Positions 1 to 11,873 of a stretch of 64,000 nt of DNA are shown piece by piece (the stretch's first letter is position 1; every line of letters begins with the position of its first letter). The position numbers and the translations under genes are program-made. A model generated the notes under the pieces. The model saw only the letters and a program-made list of their open reading frames with translations, was not told the origin of the DNA and searched no databases. Origin of the DNA: Antedon mediterranea (Eukaryota; Echinodermata; Crinoidea; Comatulida; Antedonidae); contig NC_092679.1 of NCBI RefSeq assembly GCF_964355755.1, forward strand, positions 6,200,001 to 6,264,000, read 5' to 3'.

Positions 1-739
1 ACTAAGTATTTTAATATTACTGTAGTACTGTATTTGTAACACATACACATTCTAAGAAATTAATATGTTTTATTATAATTAATAGATCGTTTTACTTGTT
101 TTTATAACTATTGTTTTATAGCTATTATTGAAAAACTAAAATACATTTTAAAGAATACAGTACATTATTTATTTTAATTTTATTTTATTCATACTCATTC
201 AACAGTGTAAAACCCGCCCCTTACAGAATGGAATAAACTATACCATATAAATATATATAAATCTTAAAACCTAACAATACAAATTTAAACAATTTTACTA
301 ATTTTATTAAAAAACAATTATAACTGTCAAAAAAGAGATCAATAGAATTATCTTTAACAACACAATTATTAAAAAGAAGACAAATACGTGAGATAAATCC
401 ATTCTTGGTAACATTGACACGACAATACGGCACATAAAGAAGATTACATTTGGAATTACGAGTACGACAACCAACAGCTTTAACATGAAAGGAAAACAAG
501 GAGATAAAATTACAATTGAAACGGGAATTCATACATTTATACAAAAACTGAAGATTGAAAATGGAACGACGAGAGACAAGAGAAGGAAGAGAGACAGACA
601 AAGGAGGACAGTGACAAGTAGAATACACAAAACGAACAAAACGATCTTGGACTCTTTATAATTAGTTTAATTACAATTATTTTGTTATTATTAATTTTAA
701 TGCACAGTAACACCATAAGTTGTATATTGCTTCTTACAG
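1..739. other. Intron or intergenic sequence, no gene recognised
   Basis: AT-rich sequence. It is probably intron of the gene whose last exon starts at 740. Between about 386 and 664 both strands stay open: a 135-codon frame on the minus strand (221-628) and a roughly 90-codon basic frame on the plus strand ending TAA at about 664. Neither resembles a family I know, and the plus frame has a stop just before it. I treat both as unproven. Confidence 0.4.
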
Positions 740-1056
740 AATCTAAACTAGAAAGATTGAAACATACTTCAAGAAATGCATGCTCAAAAGAAATGATTCG
801 ATCACTTCAAGCTGCAAAAGAAGGAACTGTTAAACAGCTTGTTATGACCAGCCAAGATTTAATCATTGATGATGGTATAAACGAAGAAGAAATGCACTCA
901 AGCATAGTAAAGAGACGAATGTTTCCTGAACAAGCACGTACCATGGAGGAGGTCCAGTGTTTAGTTGAAAAAGATTATCTTAATAAATATTCACAAGAAT
1001 CTAAACTGGCAAGTAAAAGGAAGATGCTACAAAGAAGCAAATCATGTGCTACTTGA
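740..1056 (+). CDS. 3'-terminal coding exon of an unrecognised gene (partial)
   Basis: A pyrimidine-rich tract and acceptor (cttcttacag) end at 739. An open frame then runs about 105 codons to TGA at 1054-1056, entering with two bases of a split codon. The peptide is hydrophilic and charged (SKLERLKHTSRNACSKEM near its start, ending QRSKSCAT), has no membrane segment, and looks helical or coiled-coil. I do not recognise the family. The upstream exons must lie outside the window. The nearby ATG at 682 is probably intronic. Part of this exon (938-955) resembles the unit of the minisatellite that follows. Confidence 0.5.
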
Positions 1057-1065
1057 TTTCAAACA

Positions 1066-1318
1066 TGTACCGATACCATGGAGGAGGTACCGATACCCTG
1101 GAGAAGGTACCGATACCAAAAAAGGAGGTACCGATACCATGGAGTAAGTACCGATACCATGGAGTAGGTACCGATACCATGGAGTAGGTTCCGATACCAT
1201 GGAGGAGATACCGATACCATGGAGGAGGTACCGATATTATGGAGGAGGTACCAATACCATGGAGTAGGTACCGATACCATGAAGAAGGTACAGCACCAAT
1301 ACCATGGAGGAGGTACAA
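1066..1318. repeat. Minisatellite, ~18-20 bp unit (GTACCGATACCATGGAGGAG)
   Basis: About thirteen tandem copies of GTACCGATACCATGGAGGAG and close variants (ggagtag, ggagaag, aaaaggag). All frames read through on both strands, which explains the short open frames here. They are not genes. It starts only ten bases after the stop codon of the preceding exon. Confidence 0.9.
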
Positions 1319-1865
1319 AGTTGAAAACCATCAGGTTTACTTTCACTCTCCAACACAGGACATTTTATTCACAATGCATCGTTTCTTAGAAATGTCAAAT
1401 GTTTTAAAGAAAAGAATAAGGAACTCACAAGTCTTGAATATTGAGTCCAGATAAATGGAAAATACTGGAAATAGTCATCTTCCATGACCTGGATTAAACG
1501 TTATATTACAGTGGACTCTCATTGAGACATTTGTTGGAAAATATTATCTAGAGTATTTTTAAATAAATTCTAGTTTTGTTGTTATAAAGCTTTTGTAGAA
1601 AACAATTGTGCAATGAATAAGTGGTTGAATCAATGAAGATAATTTTGTAAAAATGTTAACAAATCTATCTAGTCTTTGTTTTTCTAAGTGAAACAATTGT
1701 AACATTCAGTGTTTTTTTAAAACAGTTATGTGTTTACAAATTCAAAGAAAATATTCCAAATGTCATAAAACATACCTCAGAAACACATATTCAGATTACT
1801 TTTGTATTTTTAAAATATATATTTGTTTATTGCACGATTTGCTTGTCTTTTATCTTTTCTGTAGC
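1319..1865. other. Probable 3' flank, no feature recognised
   Basis: AT-rich single-copy-looking sequence between two tandem arrays. It could hold the 3' UTR of the preceding exon. I see no coding exon or RNA gene. Confidence 0.4.
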
Positions 1866-1869
1866 CTAT

Positions 1870-3115
1870 AGAAATCTCATCTTATTCCCTCATCTCCTAT
1901 TCCCTCATCTCCTATTCCTTTAATTCCCACATTTTTAATTCCACATATCTGACTTGATTCCCAAATATCTGATTTCCATATCTGATTCCCACTTATTCCA
2001 TTCCCACATCTCTGATTCCCTACATTTCTGATTGTCACATTATATCTGATTCCCATATCTGATTCCCACTTATCCAATTCCCACATCTCTGATTGTCACA
2101 TTTCTGATTCCCATATCTGATTCCCACTTATTCCATTCCCACATCTCTGATTCCCTACATTTCTGATTGTCACATTATATCTGATTCCCATTTCTGATTC
2201 CCACTTATCCAATTCCCACATCTCTGATTGTCACATTTCTGATTCCCAAATATCTGATTCCCATATCTGATTCCCACTTATTCCATTCCCACATCTCTGA
2301 TTCCCTACATTTCTGATTGTCACATTATATCTGATTCCCATATCTGATTCCCACTTATCCAATTCCCACATCTCTGATTGTCACATTTCTGATTCCCAAA
2401 TATCTGATTCCCATAACTGATTCCCACTTATTCCATTCCCACATCTCGGATTCCCTACATTTCTGATTGTCACATTATATCTGAATCTCATATTTCTGAT
2501 TCCAACATTTCTGATTCCCACATATGTTATTCCCACATATCTGATTCTCAAATATCTGACTCCCATATGTGATTCCTACATTTCTGATTCCCACATCTCT
2601 GATTCCGACATTTCTGATTGTCGCATTATATCTGATTCCCATAATTCTGATTCCAACATTTCTGATTCCCACATATGTTATTCCCACATATCTGATTCTC
2701 AAATATCTGACTCCCATATGCGATTCCTACATTTCTGATTCCCACATCTCCAGCTCTGATTCCCACATTTCTGCTTGTCCCATTATATCTGATTCCCATA
2801 TTTCTGATTCCAACATTTCTGATTCCCACATATGTTATTCCCACATATCTGATTCTCAAATATCTGACTCCCATATGTGATTCCTACATTTCTGATTCCC
2901 ACATCTCTGATTCCCACATCTTTGATTCCCACATTTCTGATTCCCACATTTCTGATTGTCACATTATATCTGATTCCCATATTTCTGATTCCAACATTTC
3001 TGATTCCCACATATGTTATTCCCACATATCTGATTCTCAAATATCTGACTCCCATATGTGATTCCTACATTTCTGATTCCCACATCTCTGATTCCCACCT
3101 TTCTGATTCCCACAT
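1870..3115. repeat. Satellite-like array built on an ~11-bp CTGATTCCCAC unit with higher-order periods
   Basis: The basic unit is CTGATTCCCACAT with variants (CTGATTGTCACAT, TTATTCCCACAT). It is arranged in longer blocks. In the first half, blocks containing CCCACTTATTCCATTCCC recur about every 133-154 bp. In the second half, blocks starting GACTCCCATATGTGATTCC recur about every 158-179 bp. The long isoleucine/asparagine-rich open frames on both strands are by-products of the repeat. Confidence 0.92.
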
Positions 3116-3550
3116 AACGGCCATATATTACAGTACTGTATTTTCTTTTATATTTGTTCTTTTAAGTTGCTGCGTTTACCTTATTTTTATGTATTCAATT
3201 TCATCTCACCAGTACTTTACATTACGTTTCAAATATCACAGATGTGTATATTACATATTTATACTAAATATTTTCATTACAAGAACATATCTTTCAATAT
3301 TTTATTGTTTTGTACAAAGTAAAATATATTATTTTGTAATACGTAATTGCTCCAATGTTGTATTTAATAAGGCCTAAAAACTGGTTTGTTCTCTTTAAAA
3401 TATGTTTTTATACTAGCAGTTTGATAGATTTGCAAAACACCTGACTGTACATGTTTTAATTTTTAGACACGATGAAATTGAGTCTGTGTTCTTTGTGGTA
3501 TATATTTTCCATTCAAACGGTGTGTTCATAAAAAAAAACAAACCCGTTTT

Positions 3551-3672
3551 TAGGCCCAAAGCTACGTACGTTCACACTGTACCAATACAGATTCTGTTTT
3601 CTGTGTAATTGAACACTGAAAGGGTTTCCACCTCCGGACCGATGCCGGATCAATGTGAACGCTAGCTTTATT
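3551..3672. mobile_element. Short foldback element (MITE-like)
   Basis: The left end AAAGCTACGTACGTTCACACTG and the right end read in reverse (TAAAGCTAGCGTTCACATTG) are imperfect inverted repeats about 110 bp apart. I infer a small non-autonomous DNA element. The target duplication is not clear. Confidence 0.45.
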
Positions 3673-3758
3673 GTGACTAAATGATGTACAGCTGATTAAA
3701 GACAATTTATGATAAATACCGTTTCTTCTACTCTTTTTTTCTCTGTAATTTACATATT

Positions 3759-4132
3759 TAAGGCCCATTTACACTAGGATGACGATCGACGATAAATATA
3801 AAAGCATGAATTTTGTTTAAAACCAAAGAAATTCGAAAGGTTTTTGTTCTAGAACTATAGGATAATCATTTATGCTGTCTTTGATAAAAATAATATTTTA
3901 AAAATTCCATTCAAATGACGTCATGATAAATAAAAACAATAAGATCGTTGTATTTTCACGATATTATTGCTCTTACTAATCATGACAAAAATATAATTTT
4001 CATCAGACAGCATAAATGATTATTCTATAGTTCTAGAATGAACAGTTTTTATTTTTCTTTGTTTTATGTATGAAAAATGCATATTTGTCTATTTATCGTC
4101 GATCGTTACCGTCCTAGTGTAAATGGGCCTTT
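3759..4132. mobile_element. 374-bp foldback DNA element with long imperfect inverted repeats
   Basis: The termini TAAGGCCCATTTACACTAGG and its inverse (CCTAGTGTAAATGGGCCTTTA) face each other. Pairing extends inward: gacgatcgacgataaata matches tatttatcgtcgatcg, and a second matching pair lies around ttctagaactatag near 3849 and 4028. The whole element could fold into one hairpin. No coding capacity. The flanks suggest a TTA or TA target. Confidence 0.8.
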
Positions 4133-4410
4133 AGTGAATTGTTCAAATTTGCATCATTATTTTTCACTTCGCGTTCTTCCGATAGTGATCAGTCATCGTT
4201 GGTTTCGAAAGCAAATAATAGTTTCAGGCTTTTTAACCATTTAACATTGATTAATAGACGTCGTTCTGTGATGCTCCAATTAATTTTTCAAACTTATCAT
4301 CTTTGCAAGATGTCTTATGACCTGATTTATACTCTAGCTTTATTTTGGTCTAGTAACTGGGAGACAAGTAGGCTTACTCTTCTAATAAATATGGTTTTTA
4401 ATCGGATCGT

Positions 4411-4624
4411 GTATAAAGCTCTGTCTACTCAAACTTTATGTGACAAAAACATGCTACACGATAACGTCATATCACTGGTATATTTGGGCACATCACACAT
4501 TTTAATTAGACTAGTTTGTGGTAGACAGAGCAGCTCTGTCTACACTTCAGTAGTGATATGCCCAAATATGGTATCATCATGTCCATATTTTGACACATAA
4601 ACTTTGATAGTGCAGACAGAGCTT
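4411..4624. mobile_element. MITE family B (AGCTCTGTCTACAC termini), compound copy
   Basis: It begins TAAAGCTCTGTCTAC and ends GATAGTGCAGACAGAGCTTAA. In the middle (about 4530-4545) a GTAGACAGAGC end abuts a second GCTCTGTCTACAC end, so two copies or a duplicated half lie back to back. The interior carries the family's conserved words: GTGATATG, CCCAAATATGG and a GACAAAAAA stretch. Confidence 0.8.
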
Positions 4625-5845
4625 AAGACATGTAGGTTATCTAGGCTTCATTTATAGTCATATTTCGACAAACACATTTCAAGAATATTGCTGTTTGTAT
4701 AGGTTACTTCGGTCGTATCTGGAAAGTAATTTTTCAAGCAAAATGTGTTGGAAAGTGATTTCGACTGTAGGTCACTTTCCTGCGCCAATAATTTTGTCAA
4801 CTTTCAGATAAAAAAAATCTGCACTAACTACTGGTTTTCTTGTTTGCTTAATTCGCAAATTTAGTCCTTTTAAATTAATCTGTTACTTTAGTGTATAGAT
4901 TACAATTATGCTTAATAAGTTCCATACAATATTTTATCCATATTAAACAGCGTATTTGATGATATCAGATTTCCAATCGTGAACCTAGTATAATTTGCAG
5001 ATCGTCAACAAACTTGTTTACTTGCCTCCTAGCATATCTTGTGTTTCCAATGACTATCACCACATACTGTACAGATACAACAGTAATAGGTTATGGAAAT
5101 GCAATTTAGAATTTATATTACATTAATGATGAGAGAGAAGCATTACTTTTATAACGATGGATGGAGAAATTCAGTATTAATTTTCATTCGTTTCTTTTGC
5201 ATGTTGGCAAGTAACCGGTAACGCACGAGACAGCGTATACGGGTTAATAATATAATTCGTACCATATCGATAATCGATATGAAAATTTGAGTTGTGTACT
5301 TTGTAGATAATTTATGTATAGAAAATGGTATTGATGGTTGTTAATGGTGGATAGGACTTTTGCTCTGTAAGTGACGTCGCGATTCGATCGAATCCGACTC
5401 ATGACGTTTTATATGGGAGTTTGTGAAGATTTATAAGGACTCTGATCAAAATGAAAGTATACTGTTATTACCCATTAATGATATTGTATACATTACATAT
5501 CATATTTTACTATACTATTATGACTATTCATAAGGGATTAATTCCATTATAATCATATATATATATAGGCCTAATGTATGGAAAGCCTCAGGCGCATTTT
5601 ACAAGACAACATAAACAGTCAACTGGAATTCAGACTTGATTTAGTATATTAATCATTGTAGTACAGGATGAACCCCCCCCCCCCTCTTTAATTAGGGTAC
5701 ATCTTCGGATCCAGCAATGTGTACATTTAATAGGTAGGCCTATGAGGGATTTGTTGGAGTGTTAACTTTCTGGTACTACCCGTATATCACTGCAAAAGCG
5801 TCCTAAATCGAATATTATTTCATGCCATGTTTTACGAGTAAGCTC
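4625..5845. other. No gene recognised
   Basis: AT-rich unique-looking sequence with a poly-C run near 5670-5683 and a short inverted word ATCGATAATCGAT near 5266. I see no exon with convincing splice sites and no RNA gene. Confidence 0.4.
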
Positions 5846-5847
5846 TG

Positions 5848-6012
5848 TGTTACCGTACACTGTCAAACTACTTTGACAAAAAAAGTGTGATCTACCCAAA
5901 TATGGTAGTGATATGCTCAAACATGGTGTTGATATGACATCATTATGTCTATATTATGGACACATCACATTTTTTTGTAACAAACAGTTTGATAGTGTAT
6001 AGAAAGTTGTTC
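5848..6012. mobile_element. MITE family B copy, diverged
   Basis: The left end TAAGCTCTGTGTTACC is altered and the right end GATAGTGTATAGAAAG is decayed. The interior keeps TTTGACAAAAAAAGTGTGAT, CCCAAATATGGTAGTGATATG and the inverted GGACACATCACATTTTTTTG. Confidence 0.75.
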
Positions 6013-6899
6013 TAGGTAGTAGTCACTCACTGTTAGTGGTTTCACCATGGATTACAAATAAATGCCACTGACGGTTTTAATTTGAGTTGAACAAATTGCG
6101 AATATCTATTTTTAGAATTTTTTCCAATTGTAATATGATCACATGTATCATGTATAGCACATGTGCCTGTTTACCGTCAGTACATAGTAAACGGAAAGAC
6201 TTAGGTGAAATCGATTAGTCTCCAGGAGGAGAGCGCATAATTAAACAAAGTGCTCTTATAGATATAAGTACTGCGTCACTTACGGTAATGCTTAAAAATC
6301 GGATGTTAAAGTAATGTCTTTTCTCATTATCCTGTCTTAAAATGGATATGAAAGGATTTTAAAATTTCACAAAAAGGACTTTGTATGAATCCTTTTAATG
6401 TTAATAAACAGCACACAAAAAATTAGATTCAAATACCTAGTAGAAATTGAGAAATAAACAAATTAAATTTTGGTATAAAACGTCCGCAAAATGGCCGACC
6501 AACTGGCACGCCATCTTAATTTTTATGAACGTTCTATACGCACGTACGAGATCGTCAAATTTAGAGTTTGAAACACCCGGGGTTGTAGCCACGGCAGCAG
6601 TCGTTTTGTGATTGGTTAATGAATTTTAATACAGTCCAATCACCGCCTTGTCTCGTTCGCGGACTGTGTGGTGTAAACAAAATAAACAAACCCATGCTAC
6701 ACGAGACTCGCGTGTTGCAAGCTCCCTGTTGCTGCAGTCGTAGAAAATATCGATATTTCACAAATCAATAAAAAGTTATGTCTGCAAAGATTGTACGTGA
6801 AAAGAAGAAAGTGTGTATTTGTACTTCTCACACTAAACCACTCACGCAGACTACAAATTAGGCTAGGTCTAGTAGACTATAGTTTCTTCTAAATTCGCT

Positions 6900-7600
6900 A
6901 GTAGTAGGCTAGGCCTACACATGGAGTTACTCCATGGCCTACAGTACAAGAGAGTAGCAGTCGCCGGTCCACCGACGAACCTCCAGGAAGTGGACAAGGC
7001 GCGGGCGTAGACGTATGTAAAAGGCGACGTAAATAAAAAAGGTAAGCTTGTGTTGAACTTGTTTTTGGCTCTGACTTTTGTTATTGACTAATATAGTAAT
7101 ATAATAATACTAATAATTAAAGTAGAGCAGAGGAGGTGAGGCCGAGAGGATTATTATAGTTTAGTTAGTAACTGTAGTGTAATTAAATAATAACCTCTTT
7201 CTGTTTGTTACCAAGTCATAAAATATAATACTATAGGGCCTAGAGGTAGGATTGAATAAAAATAATAGTACATTTTCATCCATTTATTGGTCTTATCTTT
7301 GCAGATTTATGGAATCAACAGTACATGAGATGGCTTTGAAGAACTGTAATAGTACTAGTAATAAAATTGTAAACATCAAATTATATGGCAGAAATAGTGT
7401 GTGGAATGAATTTTATTGAACAAATGTATCATAATGAGTTTGGAACAAGCAGGATTTTTCAAACAGGACATAAATTACTTTTGAGACCTGAGTGATACAT
7501 TTTAATTCTATCAACACCAGCCAGCTCCATCATATTCAAGAGATGGATTCTTTCATAAATGTCCATTGTACATAGTATTTGGCTAAATAAATAAAAAAAG
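6900..7600 (+). ncRNA. Candidate two-exon non-coding transcript
   Basis: A GC-richer CpG-containing stretch (about 6530-7040, with ATTGG/CCAAT boxes near 6613 and 6638) ends in a good donor, AAAAAG|GTAAGC, at 7041/7042. A strong acceptor, TTATCTTTGCAG, precedes 7305. The second exon has no long frame; its longest starts MESTVHEMALKN and stops soon after. It runs to AAATAAATAAAAAAAG near 7585, which offers AATAAA signals. This is inferred from signals alone; a UTR exon of a gene I did not find is also possible. Confidence 0.3.
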
Positions 7601-7609
7601 AAGTACAGT

Positions 7610-10085
7610 AGTGGTTTATTTGTTTATATACCCAGACCCATTTAATGGTTAAAAACAAACACTATATGATGCACTGCTACTAGTGTACTGTCTGGTAGTA
7701 CATTACCATAGTTACAGTATGACTGTAACCCTAGCACTCGCGTCTAAAGAATTCTATTATGCATATTTTACTATTCTTCATAAATATTTAGTTCTGTAAT
7801 TTTAATTGTCTGCGCTCATTCTATACTTGGTGTCTTAGTATACTGCATAAATGTATCGTGCAAGCATGATCCAAGTAGCATCTATTATAAAGTACTCTGG
7901 GTATCTTTCTATTCACCTGAAAAAAGGAAAATGAATAAGCACATGTTTATCTGCCCTCAAAACAAAATAATAATTTAGTATAATGTATTATGTAGGTTTG
8001 ATCAACAGTTTAAAATAGCAATGCTCAGTATCTGTTACCTTAATATTATAATTTTACTCTAACATTTGCGCTTCCATTCCAATCAATAAATACATTTGCT
8101 TATCCCGTCCATCAATTATCATAATTGCACTCCAATTATAGACCTGTAGGTAGGTAAAAATACAAATGAATTGTTTATTTACTGTATACTGTACTGTATA
8201 TTGTACTGTATATGATACAAGCTGAAATACCCCTAACTAGGCCTGGCCTGTTATAACCTTTATTACTACATTAGAGAAAATCCAACTCTATTCATTTTAT
8301 TGGGAATCATAATACAGTATTTAGTATTCAGTGTTGCCTAGCCTACTAGCTAGTAGGGCGGCATGTAATAACAAAAAAATATTTTAATAATACGTTAGTC
8401 AGGACACTACAGCACACAACAATATTATTAATAAACGTACTTATAAATAATGTGTATATACATAATACAGTAACACAATTGTGCCTACCATTAACACCCT
8501 CAACGATACATCAAGGAGCATACGCTCTCAGCTCACCTCTGGCCGGGCGACTAAACACCGTATCCAGCAGTCATCACTACTAAAAAGGCCTAGACCTAGC
8601 TAGCTCCAGGCCATGGCATTGTCAAACACCATTTACTCGTCCAACCGTTTCTTCAAAACGATGTTAACACCCGTGTTAACAAGACGATGTGGACGAATTT
8701 CCATCAATTTCAGTTAATTACAACGAAATAATAATAAAATGAATGTTTCAATAATACGTGTATAATAAATAGCGAAATAAACATCGCTCGCGAGGAGGGT
8801 CGAGAGAGAGGCCAAGGTGGTCGACTCTGTGATTCTTACGCATGCGCAAAATAACTCCGTGTACCCAGCCAGCAAGATAGGCATTTGGCTATGAATTTCG
8901 TAAAAGATGGCCTTGAAAAACGAAATTAAAATCCGTTTTTAAAAAAACTTGGTTGATAATATGAATTAATTTTATTCGATTAGGCTAACATACTTATCCA
9001 AGAATAAAAATATCAAAGCAATAAGTAATTACTACCATGCTTTTGCATCAATCAATGATTTACTGCTAAATTCCTATCTCTGTAATACAAAAATAACTTT
9101 TAGTGACGTCACAAAAAGTTTTTCACAGGTTTCTCAGGGGCGTTTTGAGGGCGTTGTCGTCCTCCAAAACATTAAGTATGACTATGGCAAGCTTAAAACT
9201 GATTGATCTACACGTTGAGCCAATAAAATGATATTGCTAGGAACCCTTTCATATCCATTTTAAGGCCCATCTTTTATACATGGAATTAATGATGGGACAA
9301 TAATTATTTAATGAATTTGATGCTCGCGTGTTTATGATGGAGATGGTCATTGGATAAGCCTGTGATGTTTAAGATTGTGGTTTTGGTTGGCTGGTTGCGG
9401 GCTAAGGGTGATGGATATATTGATCGCTTGGCTTGGTTTTTACACAATAGAATAGGCCTTCCAATGGTTGTCGTCTACAATAACAAGTACTTTATTTACA
9501 ACTTGCTTAGCGCGTGTTCGTAAACGTAATAGTTTAATTGATGCATGCCCTGACAGTATCTAAAATGTTTTATTTGCGTTAACAGTTTCAAATAGGTGTT
9601 TTTGGTATCAATAAAATGCGTCAAAATTAACAAAGCGAAACAGGTGCTGTTAATAGCATACACGGTAATGCATATAGATTTTACGTCTTCAATCAAAAGT
9701 GGTGTTTATGACGTATTAGTACGCGCGCTATTTAACGCTGAGTTTAAAATAGTACCGTTATTGCCAAACTCTGTTTATAGGATATTTGCAATTGCCTTTA
9801 ATATGTACGGATTTTGGAACTGTCATTATTGCTCTCAGCTGGTAAGTGTGCGCTATTGATTTTGTGTGATGGAAAACACTATATTGACACGGTAACGAGC
9901 CTGATTGCAGCTACACCGGCCAATACGTCGTAAATGAGTTTTGAGTAGGCCTTTTGATTGAATCTATTTCATTAAATTCCGTAAAGTTAATTCATATATC
10001 AAGTATGATTTTTACTCTGTATTCATCGATTGTTCCGTGAATATGAAATTTGAATAATCGGTTTTTAAGGAGCTAAGTTTTGTTC
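7610..10085. other. No gene recognised; possible minus-strand promoter at 8.5-8.85 kb
   Basis: Mostly AT-rich. Around 8500-8850 CpG density rises. There is a perfect palindrome GTTAACACCCGTGTTAAC (8663-8680, two-base centre) and an NRF1-like word TTACGCATGCGCAAA near 8837. This resembles an animal promoter but no first coding exon could be tied to it. Open frames at 9496-9859 look like chance. Confidence 0.3.
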
Positions 10086-10090
10086 CCACT

Positions 10091-10452
10091 AAAGCTTGGT
10101 TCCCACTAGAACGTAACGCAAGGACGTAAACGCAACGCAAGCGTTTGAAAGCGTGGTTCCCACTAGCAACGCAAGGACGTAACGCAACGCAAGTGAATTG
10201 ACCAATCACAAGCGATGGCTTATTCGCTTGTGATTGCTAACGGTCTATAACTTCGCTTGTCATTGGTTAAAACGCTTGCGTTGCGTTTACGTCCTCGCGT
10301 TACGTTCTAGTGGGAACCAAGCTTTACCAATGACAAGCGAAGTTATAGACAGTTAGCAATCACAAGCGAATAAGCCATCGCTTGTGATTGAACAATTCAC
10401 TTGCGTTGCGTTACGTCCTTGTGTTGCGTCGCTAGTGGGAACCACGCTCTAC
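10091..10452. mobile_element. TTAA-type palindromic MITE (family A), outer copy carrying an inserted copy
   Basis: Outer termini are AAAGCTTGGTTCCCACTAG on the left and CTAGTGGGAACCACGCT on the right. The subterminal GACGTAACGCAACGCAAG words are typical of the family. The element is interrupted at about 10145 by a full second copy. Joining sequence before 10145 to sequence after 10326 restores the family consensus around GCGTTTTAACCAATGAC. No coding capacity; the piggyBac-like class is inferred from TTAA flanks. Confidence 0.85.
10145..10326. mobile_element. Family A MITE, inner nested copy
   Basis: This copy has its own ends, GAAAGCGTGGTTCCCACTAG and CTAGTGGGAACCAAGC, and a full interior. 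It sits inside the outer copy. The flanking tetramers TTGA and TTTA are degraded TTAA, matching the TTAA present at this point in an uninterrupted copy (11874-12059). Confidence 0.85.
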
Positions 10453-11097
10453 CCTGTGATCTGTCACCGCCCCTTCGTTTGCTCCAGTTCTAGAGCTCAG
10501 AGTCACGCTGGCCATTACTGAATGCGTGGGAAGTTTTCTTAATAATAATATATTCTTTATCAATCTTAAAATGTGAACATTATTAACTGTTATGTCCAAA
10601 TGTGAAAATAGATACAGTATATGGTTAAGAACCGAGTGTGGAAGCGTTCAAATAGTAGTAAAATTACGAATTTCAATAAATTCAAAACTGATGCTGTTGC
10701 ATTGTCTGTTCGAACAAATGCCGGTATCACGTGATATTTGCAAATAATAAGTGTAGACAAGCTATCAAATTACGAGAATTTGAGAGAATTACTGAATATT
10801 TACCACCGCTCCACCACCCCCCCCCCCCCTTACCAAACATAAGAACCCAGTGCATTACCTGAAACAGGAGTTCAGTTACCTTTGTGTCGAGAAAAACAAA
10901 ATCATATTATATTAAAGTATTATTTATAATTTCCCGTGTTTGTCTAGAAATGATATCATGATTGATAGCACGTTTTCTATAGAGATAATACAAACATTAA
11001 TGAATGTCATCTCATGTATCACCAGGTTTTTGTAGGCTGGCTGTATGTTATAACTGTGCGTTCACATGATCCCGAAATATAATTACGAATTCCTTGT

Positions 11098-11298
11098 GCT
11101 TTGTTTCCACTAGCGACGCGACGTTTTGACGCAAAGTGATGTATTGCGTAATCACAAGTTGTAACCGACGACGCAACAATGCTGCAAATATCACAAATTT
11201 GAATTCACGCATGCGGGGGCAAACACAATTATCGAAAGAGCATTTTCATACGTTGCGTAGGTTGCATTACGTTCCTTTGCTAGTGGGAACCACGCTTC
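11098..11298. mobile_element. Family A MITE, diverged copy
   Basis: The ends TTTCCACTAGCGACGCGACG and GCTAGTGGGAACCACGCTT are recognisable; the interior is strongly diverged. Confidence 0.65.
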
Positions 11299-11379
11299 AG
11301 AGAGGAAACGTACGTTTATCTATCGCGTCGTAGTTGGTCAAACTTGTGTGCTTACGTCGTCTTTGCGTTGCGTCCCAAT

Positions 11380-11536
11380 GCATGATTCCCACTAGGAGAC
11401 ACCGTAACACACAATGACGTAACGCAACGTAAGGAATTTGACCAATCACAAGCGATGGATTATTTTGAACTGTCGCTTGTCATTGGTCAACTCGCTCTAC
11501 GTCCTTGCGTTGTGCCCTAGTGGGAACTAAGCTTAA
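11380..11536. mobile_element. Family A MITE copy
   Basis: The left end TGATTCCCACTAGGAGAC and right end CCTAGTGGGAACTAAGCTTAA keep the termini. The interior keeps GACCAATCACAAGCGATGG and its inverse CGCTTGTCATTGGTCAA. TTAA follows the right end. Confidence 0.8.
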
Positions 11537-11873
11537 ACGCTGTTATAATAATAAATGTACGCCTATTGATTTATGACAGAGCTAACATGTTTTTCTTATT
11601 ATTTTTTTTCTACTGTGCTTTCGGTGACCTGGACTAGCAACTAGTTATAGTCTAGTTTCAAGAGCCGGCGATTTGATTAAGTATTGGTAAAAAGATAAAA
11701 ATTTTGGCACCCATGGCGTTGCATAAGTAAGGAAAAGACAATAGGTAGAGACTTGGGCAAGTTGCGCCATGTTAACTCGTTGTGCGCATCAGCCAAAGAA
11801 ACAAATGGGTCCAGATCCTGAGCCTTCCCAAGTACTGCAGTATGGCTTAACTTTATCGTCAATATTGTTATGC

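Noticed and set aside
1877-3377. Many Ile/Asn-rich frames
   Set aside because: All derive from the CTGATTCCCAC satellite and show no family resemblance.
9496-9859. Two opposite-strand frames of 66 and 87 codons
   Set aside because: No splice context, no recognisable family, and low coding quality.
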